From: Syntrophobacteraceae bacterium
GTDB taxonomy: Bacteria; Desulfobacterota; Syntrophobacteria; Syntrophobacterales; Syntrophobacteraceae
Length of the DNA stretch: 64,000 nucleotides
Reading direction: 5' to 3'
Assembly: GCA_025453975.1 (NCBI GenBank)
Contig: JALOPI010000012.1
Span: 25,228 to 89,227, forward strand
In this document: positions 9,785 through 19,613 of the stretch, piece by piece
Layout of the letters: every line of letters starts with the position of its first letter
Position numbering within the stretch: the first letter of the stretch is position 1
Made by a program: the position numbers and the translations under genes
The notes under the pieces: model-generated
What the model was told of the DNA's origin: nothing
What the model saw: only the letters and a program-made list of their open reading frames with translations
Databases searched by the model: none

Positions 9785-11713
9785 TCACTTCGTGTGGAGG
9801 CGGTCCATGGTGAGATAGGTGCCGCCCATGCGCTGAGTGATTTCATATCCATAGCCGACGGCCATGGGGTTGAACTCGGTATCCACCAGGATGGACTGGA
9901 TCCCCAGGCGACGGATTTCCTCGGCGGCACGAAGAGCCTCCTCGAGGGGATCGCCGCCGAAGCAGCTGATGTTCGGACGGCCGTCGGAAAAGATGAGCAT
10001 GACCGGCAGGGTTTCCGGGTTTTTGCGCTTTTCCTGGGTCAGCATTCGAATCCCCAGGTCCAGTCCCGCCGCGAGGGGGGTTCTCCCTCCCACGGGAAGC
10101 CGCTCGATGCCGTCCACCGCATCGCGGATGTTCTGGCTTAAGGGGAGGATCACCTCGGCTCCGGTGTGACGGAAGGTGATGATTCCCAGCTTGTCCCGCC
10201 TCAGATACATGTCCTGAAACAGGGCCTCGATGATCCCCTTGGTCACGGACATGCGATCGTTGGTGCGCATGGAAGCGCTGGAGTCGACGATCATCACCAG
10301 GGAGAGTCCCGTCTTGCGGGAGCGTTTCCGGATTCTGAGATCATCCGCCAGAATCCGCGGGGAGACGTCGCCATTCCCCCGGTTCTGCTGGCGGGGTGCC
10401 GCGGCGCGCAGGGTCCCCATGAGCGAGACATCCCGAAGTGCCTCTCCACCTCGGGGAATCCGGCTTCCATGGACGGTGCCGCCGCGCTGGGGGGCGGGCA
10501 CCAGGAATCTTCTGCCCCGATGGCTGCCGGCCATGATCCTGTGCCAGGGAATGTCGGGGTGCACTGTGCGGCTTCCCTTGCAAAGATGGGTGACGGCGTC
10601 AATGGGAGACTGACAGGCTCTGGTTCTGGAGACCGACCGGGGCGGATTCTGGTGAGTGGGCGACCATTCTTCCCCGGCGCCTTCGAGGGAGGATGCCTGG
10701 CTCATGATCTCCTGAAGCTTGTCCTCGCTCAGCTCCGAGCGCCTGAGAGGGGACTTCCCGATCCGGTGGGGCAGGGCCAGACGGGCTGCCAGCTGGAGGT
10801 CTTCCGGCGACACCCGGCTCCGCCCTTCGAGGGCCGCGTTGGCGCGGGCCGACTTCATCATGACGATGTCAGCCCGGTGCCCGTCCGTTTCCATGGCCAT
10901 GGCCAGCCTGGACGAGGTTTCCAGAATGGCCTCGGTGAAGGTCACCTGGGGCAGCGATTCCTTGGCTCTCACCAGATTCCGCGCCAGCTCGGCGTCCTTT
11001 TGGGCCCAGATGGCTCGGAAATCCCGTGGGTTCTGCTCGAAGCTCAGGCGCCTCTTGACGATCTCCACCCGCTCGGAAAGGGTATGGATGCCCTCGATGC
11101 TCACCGACAGGCCAAAGCGGTCCAGGAGCTGCGGGCGCAGGTCTCCCTCCTCGGGATTCATGGTACCCACCAGCACGAAGCGGCTGGCATGGGAGAAGCT
11201 GATGCCCTCCCGCTCCACCAGGTTTCGGCCCGAGGCGGCCGCATCCAGGAAGAGATCCACGATCTGGTCATTGAGGAGGTTCACCTCGTCGACATAGAGG
11301 ATGCCACGGTGAGCTTCCGCCAGCAGGCCGGGCTCGAAGGCTTTTTGCCCGCTCTTGAGCGCTTTCTCGATATCGATGGCTCCCAGGAGCCGGTCCTCGG
11401 TGGTCCCGATGGGCAGGTTCACCAGGCGAATGCCGCGCTCCAGCACGGGAATGGGCTGGCCGCTCCCCAGGCTCTCCCGGCAATGGGGACAGAATCCGTC
11501 GATGTCGTCCGGGTCGCAATGGAAGGGGCACCCGGACACGACGCGTATCGTGGGCAGAAGGCCGGCGAGGGCCCGGACGCCCGTGGACTTGGCCGTGCCG
11601 CGCTCCCCCTTGATGAGCACACCGCCGATGGACGGGTCGATGACATTGAGGAGAAGAGCGCGCTTCATCAGATTCTGGCCGACAAGGGCCGAAAAGGGAA
11701 ATGACTGGATCAT
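9785..11713 (-). CDS. Magnesium/cobalt chelatase-type AAA+ and vWA fusion protein (ChlI/ChlD-like)
   Basis: '[37 protein letters not shown]' AAA+; C-terminal vWA with MIDAS 'MIVDSSASM'. Confidence 0.85.
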   Translation of the reverse strand: MIQSFPFSALVGQNLMKRALLLNVIDPSIGGVLIKGERGTAKSTGVRALAGLLPTIRVVSGCPFHCDPDDIDGFCPHCRESLGSGQPIPVLERGIRLVNLPIGTTEDRLLGAIDIEKALKSGQKAFEPGLLAEAHRGILYVDEVNLLNDQIVDLFLDAAASGRNLVEREGISFSHASRFVLVGTMNPEEGDLRPQLLDRFGLSVSIEGIHTLSERVEIVKRRLSFEQNPRDFRAIWAQKDAELARNLVRAKESLPQVTFTEAILETSSRLAMAMETDGHRADIVMMKSARANAALEGRSRVSPEDLQLAARLALPHRIGKSPLRRSELSEDKLQEIMSQASSLEGAGEEWSPTHQNPPRSVSRTRACQSPIDAVTHLCKGSRTVHPDIPWHRIMAGSHRGRRFLVPAPQRGGTVHGSRIPRGGEALRDVSLMGTLRAAAPRQQNRGNGDVSPRILADDLRIRKRSRKTGLSLVMIVDSSASMRTNDRMSVTKGIIEALFQDMYLRRDKLGIITFRHTGAEVILPLSQNIRDAVDGIERLPVGGRTPLAAGLDLGIRMLTQEKRKNPETLPVMLIFSDGRPNISCFGGDPLEEALRAAEEIRRLGIQSILVDTEFNPMAVGYGYEITQRMGGTYLTMDRLHTK

Positions 11714-12032
11714 GCCGGTGCGGGTGCTCCTCCTGGGCGGGTTCGGTTGTACACCATCTGGCCAATCATCGCGAGGACCAAGGCGGATCATAATGAGCCT
11801 GGTGCCAAGAGGCAAGGGCCTTTACCCCCATCACCGGTCGGCGGCCCGGGGGGAATACTGAGGGGCATGCCGACAGGAAGGTTGAGCCCGTTCCCTTGAG
11901 CCTGTATCATGAGAACTTATCTTTTGCCAGTGGCTTGGACAACGACCAGGGCGATGTACCGCTGAATGCTTTTTGATCCCGGGCGGTGATGGGACGGGCG
12001 GGTGTCATCGTGTCCTCAGCATGGGGGATTCA

Positions 12033-12374
12033 ATGATCGAGCACTTTCGATTCGGCAGCATGACCATCGATGGTCGTCAGTACCAGAGTGATCTGAAGAT
12101 CGTCGACGGCCAGGTGGTCCCGGATTGGTGGCGTCGGGAAGGACACTGGGCCGATGTGGGGGACATGCAGGATATCCTCGACGCGCGGCCCGAGATTCTG
12201 GTGGTGGGAATGGGATCGCCCGGCAGGTTGAACCTTGCCGAAGACCTGAGGCAAGTCCTTGCCGAGAGGAAGATCCGGCTCGTCGAGGAGCCCACGGAGG
12301 AGGCCGTGAACAGTTTCAACCGCTTCTGGGAAGCCGGCCGCAAGGTCGCGGGGGCCTTCCACCTCACCTGCTGA
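12033..12374 (+). CDS. Mth938-like domain protein
   Basis: 'FRFGSMTIDGRQYQSDLKIVDGQVVPDWWRREGH' and 'ILVVGMGSPGRLNL'. Confidence 0.75.
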   Translation: MIEHFRFGSMTIDGRQYQSDLKIVDGQVVPDWWRREGHWADVGDMQDILDARPEILVVGMGSPGRLNLAEDLRQVLAERKIRLVEEPTEEAVNSFNRFWEAGRKVAGAFHLTC

Positions 12375-12386
12375 AAGTCACTGCTG

Positions 12387-12896
12387 ATGCTGTACTTTGT
12401 GGAGACCCGGAGCGCCGAGCAGCGCATGCTCCTTTGCCAGTGGGTGGAGCATTTTTACGAGTCGGGGCGAACAGCCCAGGTTCTTGTGGATTCGACCCTG
12501 GCCGCCCAGCACCTGGACCAGATGTTGTGGACCTTTTCCCAGCCCAGCTTCATTCCGCACCGCATCCTGTCATCCGCTGACGCCATTCCGGTGGACGAGC
12601 CCGTGATCATCAGTATCGGGGAGGTTGTAATGCCGGAAAGGGAGGCTCTGGTCTGCGACGCTTTGGCAGGGCTGGAGTTTCTGGGACGTTACGGTGTGGT
12701 GCTGCATTTTGTCATCCAGGATGAGCCCGAGGGGCTTCAGGCGAGCCGGCTCCTGTGGCAGCAGGTGCGGGACCTGGGTTTGGGTGCTCAGCACGTTCCT
12801 TACGCTTTCAATCATCCGCGGTTCGGATGGCCTCCTCGCGATGGGGCGGCGGCCTCCCATCGGCCGCATGGCATCCAACGGGCTGGCGGACAATGA
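12387..12896 (+). CDS. holC: DNA polymerase III chi subunit-like protein
   Basis: 'MLYFVETRSAEQRMLLCQWVEHFYESGRTAQVLVDS...LDQMLWTFSQPSFIPHRIL' HolC pattern. Confidence 0.7.
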   Translation: MLYFVETRSAEQRMLLCQWVEHFYESGRTAQVLVDSTLAAQHLDQMLWTFSQPSFIPHRILSSADAIPVDEPVIISIGEVVMPEREALVCDALAGLEFLGRYGVVLHFVIQDEPEGLQASRLLWQQVRDLGLGAQHVPYAFNHPRFGWPPRDGAAASHRPHGIQRAGGQ

Positions 12897-12919
12897 GTCC
12901 CGAGGAAAAGGAGAACGCG

Positions 12920-13348
12920 ATGTCTCGAGATTGGTTCCTGGAGGTTCAACCTTCCCTGGATGCAGTGCTCACCCTGCGCCTCACGCTGCGCGGAGAAAAA
13001 GGGGGCGAGGGAGGCACGTTGGCGGCATCCTGCGGCTCCGTGGACGAGCTGCGGGAGGAGGTCGCCCGGATGAAGTCCGAGCTGGATGGGGCCATGGACA
13101 AGGCCCTGGCCGAGGTGGAGGCTTTTCAGAAAGCGGGTGGAGGCTCACGGGTGGCGGATCCTTCACAGGTCTGGAAGGAGATGGAGGGCCTGCCCAATGA
13201 GGGAGAGATGTTCAGCCACTTCAATGAGTTCAGCCTGGCCGATCGCCAGGTCATTGCCGAGTACATCCTGTCCCATGTGAACATGTTCAAGGGACGGGGT
13301 CCAGTCTTTTCAGAGCATTACGATTCGGACACCCATCGCCTGGAATAA
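12920..13348 (+). CDS. Hypothetical protein
   Basis: ORF MSRDWFLEVQPSLDAV... with gaaaaggagaa-type RBS, downstream of holC. Confidence 0.6.
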   Translation: MSRDWFLEVQPSLDAVLTLRLTLRGEKGGEGGTLAASCGSVDELREEVARMKSELDGAMDKALAEVEAFQKAGGGSRVADPSQVWKEMEGLPNEGEMFSHFNEFSLADRQVIAEYILSHVNMFKGRGPVFSEHYDSDTHRLE

Positions 13349-13370
13349 CGGCCTCCTGGCCAAAGAGGCC

Positions 13371-15311
13371 TCAGGCATCGGGCTCCATGAGGCAAACGTC
13401 GGCCAGCTGCCCCGTGTGGAGCCGGATTTCGTGAACCCCCTCGACGTAGGAGCTTTCCACGACATAGCCGAGCTTCTGGAACACTCCGAAGACCCGCTCG
13501 TTTCCAGGCGTGATGTACGCCTTGAGCAATCGAATGCACTTGGATTTCGCGATGGAGACGATGTGGTGGAGGAGAAAGCTGGCGATGCCTTTGCGGCCAT
13601 ACTCCGGCTGGACGGCGAAATCGATCTCGGCGGTCAGGGTCTCCTCGTCGAGGACATACTGAGCCACGGCCACGATACGCTCCGTCTCGAGCTCTCCGAC
13701 GACACCCACGATGGTCATCACTCGATGATAGTCGATGTGCACCATGCGGCGAACGTCGTAATGAGGGAAGACCTTCATGTTGGAAAGGAATCGGATGTAG
13801 GATTCCTCACGGGGCAAAGAGTAGAAGAACTCCTTGATGGGCCGTTCGTCCGTGGCCCGGGCGGGCCGAAAAAGCACGCGGGTGTTGTCGCGGAAAACCT
13901 GGACGACCTCGAGGTGCGAAGGGTAAAGGGCCATGGGGCCGTGAGCCCCCAGCTCACCCTTGCGAAGATAATTCAGATCGTGAGCCGCCCGCAGGAGCTC
14001 TTCCCTGAAGTCGGGGTGGGCGATCTCGATGAGGGCGAGGGTCCGCTCGCGAATGCTCCTGCCCTGGAGCTGGGCCACGCCGTACTCGGTCACCACGTAT
14101 TGGACGCCGCCCCGGGTCGTGACGACGCCGCCGCCCTCGGCCAGGACGGCCTGGATCCTCGAGCGCTTGCCGTCCACCGTGGTGGATGGAAGCACGACGA
14201 TGGCCTTGCCGCCTCGCGAGTAACGGGCCCCACGCAGAAAATCGATGGCGCCGCCAACCCCGCTGTAGATTTCATATCCCACCGAGTCGGCACAGACCTG
14301 CCCCGTGAGATCCACCTCCAGGGCCGAGTTGATGGAGACCATTCGGTCGTTTTCCGAGATCACCAGGTAGTTGTTGGTGTACTCCACCGGATAAAAGGCC
14401 ACCATGGGGTTGTTGTGGACGAAGTCGTAGAGCTCCCGGGTGCCGAGGCAGAAGCTGGTCACGATCTTTCCGGGGTGCAGCGTCTTGCGGCTATTGGTGA
14501 TGACCCCCTTTTTGACCAGGTGAAGGTAGGCGTCGGTCAGCATGTCCGCATGCACACCCAGGTGCTTTTTGTCCTCCATGGCGTGCAAAACGGCGGTGGG
14601 AACGCTTCCGACTCCCACGCGAATGGTCGAGCCGTCCTCCACGATTCTGGCGACGTTTCGGCCGATTTCATCGGCGATGGGGCTCGGCGGGGAGGGCGGC
14701 AGCTCGAGAATGGGCTCTTCATGCTCCACGAAGGCGGAGATATCGCCGACGTGGACGAAGGAGTCGCCCAGCGTCCGGGGCATCCTGGGATTGACCTGAG
14801 CGATGACCTGGCTCGCGCTCCGCGTGGCTGCCCGCACGATGTCCACGGCGACTCCCAGGGAGCAGAACCCGTGTGGGTCGGGTGGGGACACCTGGATCAG
14901 GGCCACGTCGATGGGCATGGCGCCACTGCTGAAAAGCTCCGGGACGTCGGCCAGGTTGATGGGCGTGTAGTCGGCGCGGCCCTCGGCCACGGCCTCCCGG
15001 CTGGCGGCGGCGACGAAGAATGATTTCAGCCGGCACTTTTCGAAGAACCGATCATCGGTGTAGCGGGCCTTGCCGATGCTCAGGATATGGAGGATCTCCA
15101 GGTCCGCCAGCGTAGGGATGACCACTTCCAGGGCCCTCGTCAGCTCCTGAGGCTCTCCACACCCAGACCCGATGAAGACGCGATTGCCCAGCCGGATGGC
15201 CTTGAGGGCCTTGGAAGCCGTGGTCCGCCGCGACTCGTACATGGATTGCCAGGGGCGGGGAGAATGGTCCTCCATGGGCAGGGTCGGGGGGGCATCAGAG
15301 TCTGTGGTCAT
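13371..15311 (-). CDS. Acetyl-CoA hydrolase/CoA-transferase with C-terminal GNAT domain
   Basis: CoA-transferase motifs 'VGVGSVPTAVLHAMEDKKHLGVHADMLTD', 'YPVEYTNN' (catalytic Glu); C-terminal 'EIDFAVQPEYGRKGIASFLLHHIVSIAKSKCIRLLKAYITPGNERVFGVFQKLGY' GNAT. Confidence 0.85.
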   Translation of the reverse strand: MTTDSDAPPTLPMEDHSPRPWQSMYESRRTTASKALKAIRLGNRVFIGSGCGEPQELTRALEVVIPTLADLEILHILSIGKARYTDDRFFEKCRLKSFFVAAASREAVAEGRADYTPINLADVPELFSSGAMPIDVALIQVSPPDPHGFCSLGVAVDIVRAATRSASQVIAQVNPRMPRTLGDSFVHVGDISAFVEHEEPILELPPSPPSPIADEIGRNVARIVEDGSTIRVGVGSVPTAVLHAMEDKKHLGVHADMLTDAYLHLVKKGVITNSRKTLHPGKIVTSFCLGTRELYDFVHNNPMVAFYPVEYTNNYLVISENDRMVSINSALEVDLTGQVCADSVGYEIYSGVGGAIDFLRGARYSRGGKAIVVLPSTTVDGKRSRIQAVLAEGGGVVTTRGGVQYVVTEYGVAQLQGRSIRERTLALIEIAHPDFREELLRAAHDLNYLRKGELGAHGPMALYPSHLEVVQVFRDNTRVLFRPARATDERPIKEFFYSLPREESYIRFLSNMKVFPHYDVRRMVHIDYHRVMTIVGVVGELETERIVAVAQYVLDEETLTAEIDFAVQPEYGRKGIASFLLHHIVSIAKSKCIRLLKAYITPGNERVFGVFQKLGYVVESSYVEGVHEIRLHTGQLADVCLMEPDA

Positions 15312-15394
15312 GGGTTTGGCTCCACTGGACTGTTTTCCGGCATCCGGGATCCAGCATCACATTCAGGGGTGCAATGACCCTCACCGGAGCCCCC

Positions 15395-16228
15395 TCAGGG
15401 GCGCCGGGAAGCGTTCTGTCGTGGCGTCCCGGCGCCGGGCGGGGCTTCCGGGCTGGGGAGCAGCAGGGCCAGCAGGGCAGCCCCGACGACCATGGCGAGG
15501 CAGAGCATCTGGCCCATGGTGAGGAATCCCAGCACCAGGCCGATCTGGGGGTCAGGCTCCCGGTAAAACTCGATGACGAAGCGGAACACTCCGTAGAAGA
15601 ATACGAAGAAGACCACCATCATGCCGTCCCGGAAACTCCTTTGACGGAGAAACCATAAAAGGCTAAAGAGAACGAGACCTTCAAGGGCGGCTTCATAAAG
15701 CTGCGAGGGATGGCGGGGCAGGGGGCCGCCTTCGGGAAAGACCATGGCCCAGGGAACACCGCTGGGGCGGCCGAAAAGCTCCCCGTTGATGAAATTGCCC
15801 AGCCGGCCCAGACCGAGGCCGATGGGGGCCGTGACCACGGCGCTGTCAGCGATGGCCCAGAACGGCATCTTTCTCCTTCGGGAGAAAATCCAGCCCGCGA
15901 GGACGGCTCCGACGAAACCTCCATGAAAAGACATGCCGCCATGCCAGGTCGCCAGGATCTCCAGAGGATTCTGGAGATAGTGCGCGTAGTTGTTGAACTG
16001 ATAGAATGCAACGTAGCCCAGGCGCGCCCCGAGGATCAGCCCGAGGGCCAGGTAAAAGATGAGATCCTGCGCAACGGTTCCCTGGAGGCCAATCTCCCTG
16101 GATCGCTTCTGGCGCGGTATGAGCCAGTAAGCCCCGAGAAAGCCCAGGACGTACATCACTCCGTACCAGCGGATCTTGATGGGCCCGATGGTGATCAAAT
16201 CGGGATTGATCTTGGGATAAGGGATCAT
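15395..16228 (-). CDS. lgt: Prolipoprotein diacylglyceryl transferase
   Basis: 'WYGVMYVLGFLGAYWL', 'WHGGMSFHGGFVGA', 'LGLGRLGNFINGELFGRPS', 'RHPSQLYEAALEG'. Confidence 0.96.
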   Translation of the reverse strand: MIPYPKINPDLITIGPIKIRWYGVMYVLGFLGAYWLIPRQKRSREIGLQGTVAQDLIFYLALGLILGARLGYVAFYQFNNYAHYLQNPLEILATWHGGMSFHGGFVGAVLAGWIFSRRRKMPFWAIADSAVVTAPIGLGLGRLGNFINGELFGRPSGVPWAMVFPEGGPLPRHPSQLYEAALEGLVLFSLLWFLRQRSFRDGMMVVFFVFFYGVFRFVIEFYREPDPQIGLVLGFLTMGQMLCLAMVVGAALLALLLPSPEAPPGAGTPRQNASRRP

Positions 16229-16306
16229 GCTTTCACCTTCCTTCTCGGCCAAGCAGGCTAACACAGGGGACACGCGAGGGTCAATCACCAGGAGGAGCAT
16301 CGGACC

Positions 16307-16780
16307 GTGAGCCATCATGACCACCGTGACGACCATCATCATGACCATCATCACCATCAAGACGACCATCACCACCATGGGAATGAGCACCAGCATCAGC
16401 ACGGCGATGCCCATTCCCATGGCCACTCGCATGAGCACTCACATGAGCACTCGCATGGCCATGACCATGGAACAGGCCACCCTCACGACCCCCACCACGG
16501 GCTCCACCCGGAGCGCGATCATCAGTCGTCGCGGGAATCACGGCCCGAAGGAGGTCCATCCGAAGGCGAGAAGCTGTTGAAGATGGTTCAGCACTGGTTC
16601 CACCACAATGAGGATCACGCCCGGTCGTACCGGCAGTGGGCCGAGCGGGCCCGGGGTCTCGGCCAGGCCGAGGTGGGCCGGATTCTCGAGGAGGTCGCCC
16701 TGGAGAGCCTGCGGCTCAATGGTGAGATGGAGCGAATACTGACCCTCCTGCGCGGGGATTCCTCCCGGGACGACGGCTGA
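16307..16780 (+). CDS. Histidine-rich putative metal-binding protein
   Basis: GTG start with AGGAGGAG RBS; N-terminal ~70 aa dominated by His/Asp; C-terminal helical domain 'LLKMVQHWFHHNEDHARSYRQWAERARGL...LEEVALESLRLNGEMERILTLL'. Confidence 0.75.
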   Translation: MSHHDHRDDHHHDHHHHQDDHHHHGNEHQHQHGDAHSHGHSHEHSHEHSHGHDHGTGHPHDPHHGLHPERDHQSSRESRPEGGPSEGEKLLKMVQHWFHHNEDHARSYRQWAERARGLGQAEVGRILEEVALESLRLNGEMERILTLLRGDSSRDDG

Positions 16781-16831
16781 TGGAGCCCGTTCACGAGAGC
16801 TTGCGGACGGACTCCGGACTCAGCCGGCCGA

Positions 16832-16861
16832 TTGACAGTGCCGAAGCCGTTGTGACATAGT
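16832..16861 (+). promoter_or_regulatory. Candidate sigma70 promoter TTGACA-N18-CATAGT
   Basis: Perfect -35, 4/6 -10, 62 bp upstream of the aldehyde dehydrogenase start. Confidence 0.4.
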
Positions 16862-16922
16862 ACCCGGTCTTCGGGGAGTTCAGGGACCGAATCCCAACAG
16901 AGGAGCGGGGAGCGGCGTCTTG

Positions 16923-18347
16923 ATGGTTCATCGTTGCTGGATAAACGGGGAGGAGAGGGAGGGGGAGTGGCGTTACCCCCTGGTCGATCCCTCCACCGGG
17001 GAGGTCTTTGCCGAGGTGGCCGGAGCCGGGATGGACCTGGTCCATGGGGCCATGGAGGGCGCTGGCAAGGCCTTCCCCGGGTGGCGGTCCCTTTCGGTCC
17101 ACGAGCGGGCCCGGGTGCTGAGGGCAGTGGCACGGTCCATTCGCTCCGGCGCCGATCGCCTGGCGCGGCTCCTTTCACGCGAAGTGGGAAAGCCGCTTTC
17201 TTCCGCTCTGGACGAAGTACTGAGTGCCGCCTCGGTTTTCGACTATTTCGCCGAGGAGGCTTCCCGGATGAGCGGCCGGATTCCGCTCCTCGGCATGGAT
17301 CGGGAGCACGTCCTGATCCTGCGGGAGCCCATCGGCGTGGTCCTGGCCATCACCCCCTTCAACTACCCCCTGTCGACACTGAGTGCCAAGGTGGCGCCGG
17401 CACTGGCCGCGGGCTGCACCGTGGTGGCCAAGCCGGATGAGCACACTCCCGCCAGTACCCTGGAGGTGGCTCGACTGGCTGCCCAGGCCGGACTTCCGCC
17501 CGGTGTATTCAATATCGTCCTGGGGGACGGTCCCGTCACGGGACGCGCCGCCGTGAGCCATCCCCTCCCCCGCCTGGTGACTTTCACCGGCAGCACCACG
17601 GTGGGCAAGGAGATCCAGAGGGCCTGCGCGGACAGGGTGAAGCGGGTCGTCCTGGAGCTGGGGGGCAACTGCCCGGCCATCGTCTGCGGGGACGCCCCCT
17701 GGCGGGATCTCATGCCCCAGCTGGTGGCTCAGTGCTACAAAAACAGTGGCCAGTACTGTTATCGCATCAGCCGCCTGTATGTGGCCGGCGGGATCCTTGA
17801 GGCATTCCTCGACGAGCTCGTCCGCCAGTCGGAAGCCCTGAGGCTGGGCCCGCCCCATGAAGCCACCACGGATCTGGGACCGCTCAACAATGCCGAGATC
17901 CTCACGCGGGTCGAAAGGCAGGTGCAGGAGGCCGTTTCCGGTGGAGCCGAGCTGAGGTCGGGGGGCGGCGGGGTCCGTCCCCGGACTCCCGGCTTCTATT
18001 ACCCGCCGACCGTTCTCGTCGACCGGCATCGAAGCTCGGGCATTCGGTTCGAGGAAGTCTTCGGGCCGGTGGTGGTCGTGATCCCCTTCGACGGCCCCGA
18101 GGAGGCCCTGGAGGATGCCAACGCCTCGCCCTACGGCCTGGCGGGATACATCTTCACCAGGGATTTGGCTCTCGCCCTTCACCTGGTGGGGAAGCTCGAA
18201 GTGGGTAGCATATGGGTCAACCGCATCCATCAGGCCTATCCGGAGGTGCCCTTCGGTGGCATGAAGGAAAGTGGCCTGGGGCGAGAAAAGTCCGGCTATG
18301 GGCTCGAGGAGTTCACGGAGCTCAAGTCCGTTTATCTGAGTTATTGA
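16923..18347 (+). CDS. NAD(P)-dependent aldehyde dehydrogenase (non-phosphorylating GAPDH/succinate semialdehyde type)
   Basis: 'VVLELGGNCPAIV', catalytic 'NSGQYC', 'EEVFGPVVVVIPF', 'PFGGMKESGLGREKSGYGLEEFTE'. Confidence 0.92.
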   Translation: MVHRCWINGEEREGEWRYPLVDPSTGEVFAEVAGAGMDLVHGAMEGAGKAFPGWRSLSVHERARVLRAVARSIRSGADRLARLLSREVGKPLSSALDEVLSAASVFDYFAEEASRMSGRIPLLGMDREHVLILREPIGVVLAITPFNYPLSTLSAKVAPALAAGCTVVAKPDEHTPASTLEVARLAAQAGLPPGVFNIVLGDGPVTGRAAVSHPLPRLVTFTGSTTVGKEIQRACADRVKRVVLELGGNCPAIVCGDAPWRDLMPQLVAQCYKNSGQYCYRISRLYVAGGILEAFLDELVRQSEALRLGPPHEATTDLGPLNNAEILTRVERQVQEAVSGGAELRSGGGGVRPRTPGFYYPPTVLVDRHRSSGIRFEEVFGPVVVVIPFDGPEEALEDANASPYGLAGYIFTRDLALALHLVGKLEVGSIWVNRIHQAYPEVPFGGMKESGLGREKSGYGLEEFTELKSVYLSY

Positions 18348-18383
18348 GGCCCGGGATCGCCGGGCCGGGAGGGGAATGGTTTC

Positions 18384-19040
18384 ATGCTGCCTATTCTGTG
18401 CATGGTTGGGGCGTCCAATTCAGGGAAGACCACCCACCTGGAGAAGCTCATCCCGGAGCTGAGCCGGCGGGGTCATCGCATCGGAACGGTCAAGCACGAC
18501 GTCCATGGCTTCGAAATGGACCGCGAGGGGAAGGACACCTGGCGGCATCGCAAAGCCGGCGCGTCCACCGTTGCCATCTCGTCGCCGACCCAGGTGGCCA
18601 CCATCAGGCAGCTGGACGGAGAAATGGGCCTGGACGAGCTGGCGGGCCGCTACTTCTGGAGCGAGGACCTCCTTCTGACGGAGGGGTTCAAACGGTCGCG
18701 CTTTCCCAAGATCGAGGTCTTCCGCAAGGTCATCGAGGCTGCTCCCATCTGCCGTCCCGAGGACAACCTCGTCGCCCTGGTGACTGATGATCCGGTGGAG
18801 CTGGATGTCCCCGTTTTCAGGTTCGACCAGGTGGAGGCCCTGGCGGATTTCATCGAGAAGCGGTACCTGACGGACCGAAAGGCTCATCAGGCCACGGTGC
18901 TTCTCGACGGGAGGAAGCTTCCCCTGAACGACTTCGTGCGGGATTTTCTGGTGGGCGGTATCCATGGCATGCTTTCGACCCTCCGTGGCTGGAAGGATCC
19001 CGACAAGATCGACATCCAGATCCGCCTGAAAGGAAAATGA
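18384..19040 (+). CDS. mobB: Molybdopterin-guanine dinucleotide biosynthesis protein B
   Basis: 'VGASNSGKTTHLEKLIPELSRRGHRIGTVKHDVHGFEMDREGKDTWRHRKAGAS'. Confidence 0.9.
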   Translation: MLPILCMVGASNSGKTTHLEKLIPELSRRGHRIGTVKHDVHGFEMDREGKDTWRHRKAGASTVAISSPTQVATIRQLDGEMGLDELAGRYFWSEDLLLTEGFKRSRFPKIEVFRKVIEAAPICRPEDNLVALVTDDPVELDVPVFRFDQVEALADFIEKRYLTDRKAHQATVLLDGRKLPLNDFVRDFLVGGIHGMLSTLRGWKDPDKIDIQIRLKGK

Positions 19041-19613
19041 GTGCTCACCGGGGCGGTTCTGGCGGGGGGGCGGAGCTTGCGCTACGGGCGCAACAAGGCT
19101 CTCGAGGTCTTTGAGGGCCAGCGACTGGTGGATCGTGGGGTCGAGGCATTGCGCCGGGTCTGCTCGCCCGTTTTTGTGGTCGCCAATGATTTGACGCCTT
19201 ATCTGGACGTCCATGCCAGCCTCCTCCGTGATCTCTTGCCCTTCCAGGGCCCCCTGGGCGGTATCTACACCGCCCTGCTTTTCAGCCCCAACGACTGGGT
19301 GGTCGTGCGCGCCACGGACATGCCGCTGCTGGTGCCCGAGGCGCTGGAGAGCATGCTGGCGCTGGCCAACCCCGGCGATGCCGATGCCGTGGTGCCGCTT
19401 ACGGGGGAGAAATACGAGCCCCTTTTCGCCCTCTACCATCGAAGGTGCATTCCCGCCATCGCCGATGTCCTGGCTGGGCCCCGCAGGAACGTCATCAGTT
19501 TTTTCACGAAGATACGCCTCAGGCGATTGGAGGAGGATGAATGGCGCCAGGTGGATCCAGGGGGGCTGAGCTTCCGGAACGTGAACACTCCCGAGGACTG
19601 GAGCAGTCTGTGA
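19041..19613 (+). CDS. mobA: Molybdenum cofactor guanylyltransferase
   Basis: 'LTGAVLAGGRSLRYGRNKALEVFEGQRLVDRGVEAL', 'GGIYTALLF...ATDMPLL'; GTG start abutting mobB stop. Confidence 0.9.
   Translation: MLTGAVLAGGRSLRYGRNKALEVFEGQRLVDRGVEALRRVCSPVFVVANDLTPYLDVHASLLRDLLPFQGPLGGIYTALLFSPNDWVVVRATDMPLLVPEALESMLALANPGDADAVVPLTGEKYEPLFALYHRRCIPAIADVLAGPRRNVISFFTKIRLRRLEEDEWRQVDPGGLSFRNVNTPEDWSSL

Noticed and set aside
10166-11704. 512-aa plus-strand ORF opposite the chelatase-like gene
   Set aside because: Antisense shadow; no recognisable domain
13416-15023. 535-aa plus-strand ORF opposite the CoA-transferase gene
   Set aside because: His/Asp-rich antisense translation of a conserved gene
16229-16438. 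Met/Val-rich N-terminal extension of lgt
   Set aside because: Reverse translation of the His codon tract; true Lgt start is at 16228 (MIPYPKINPD)
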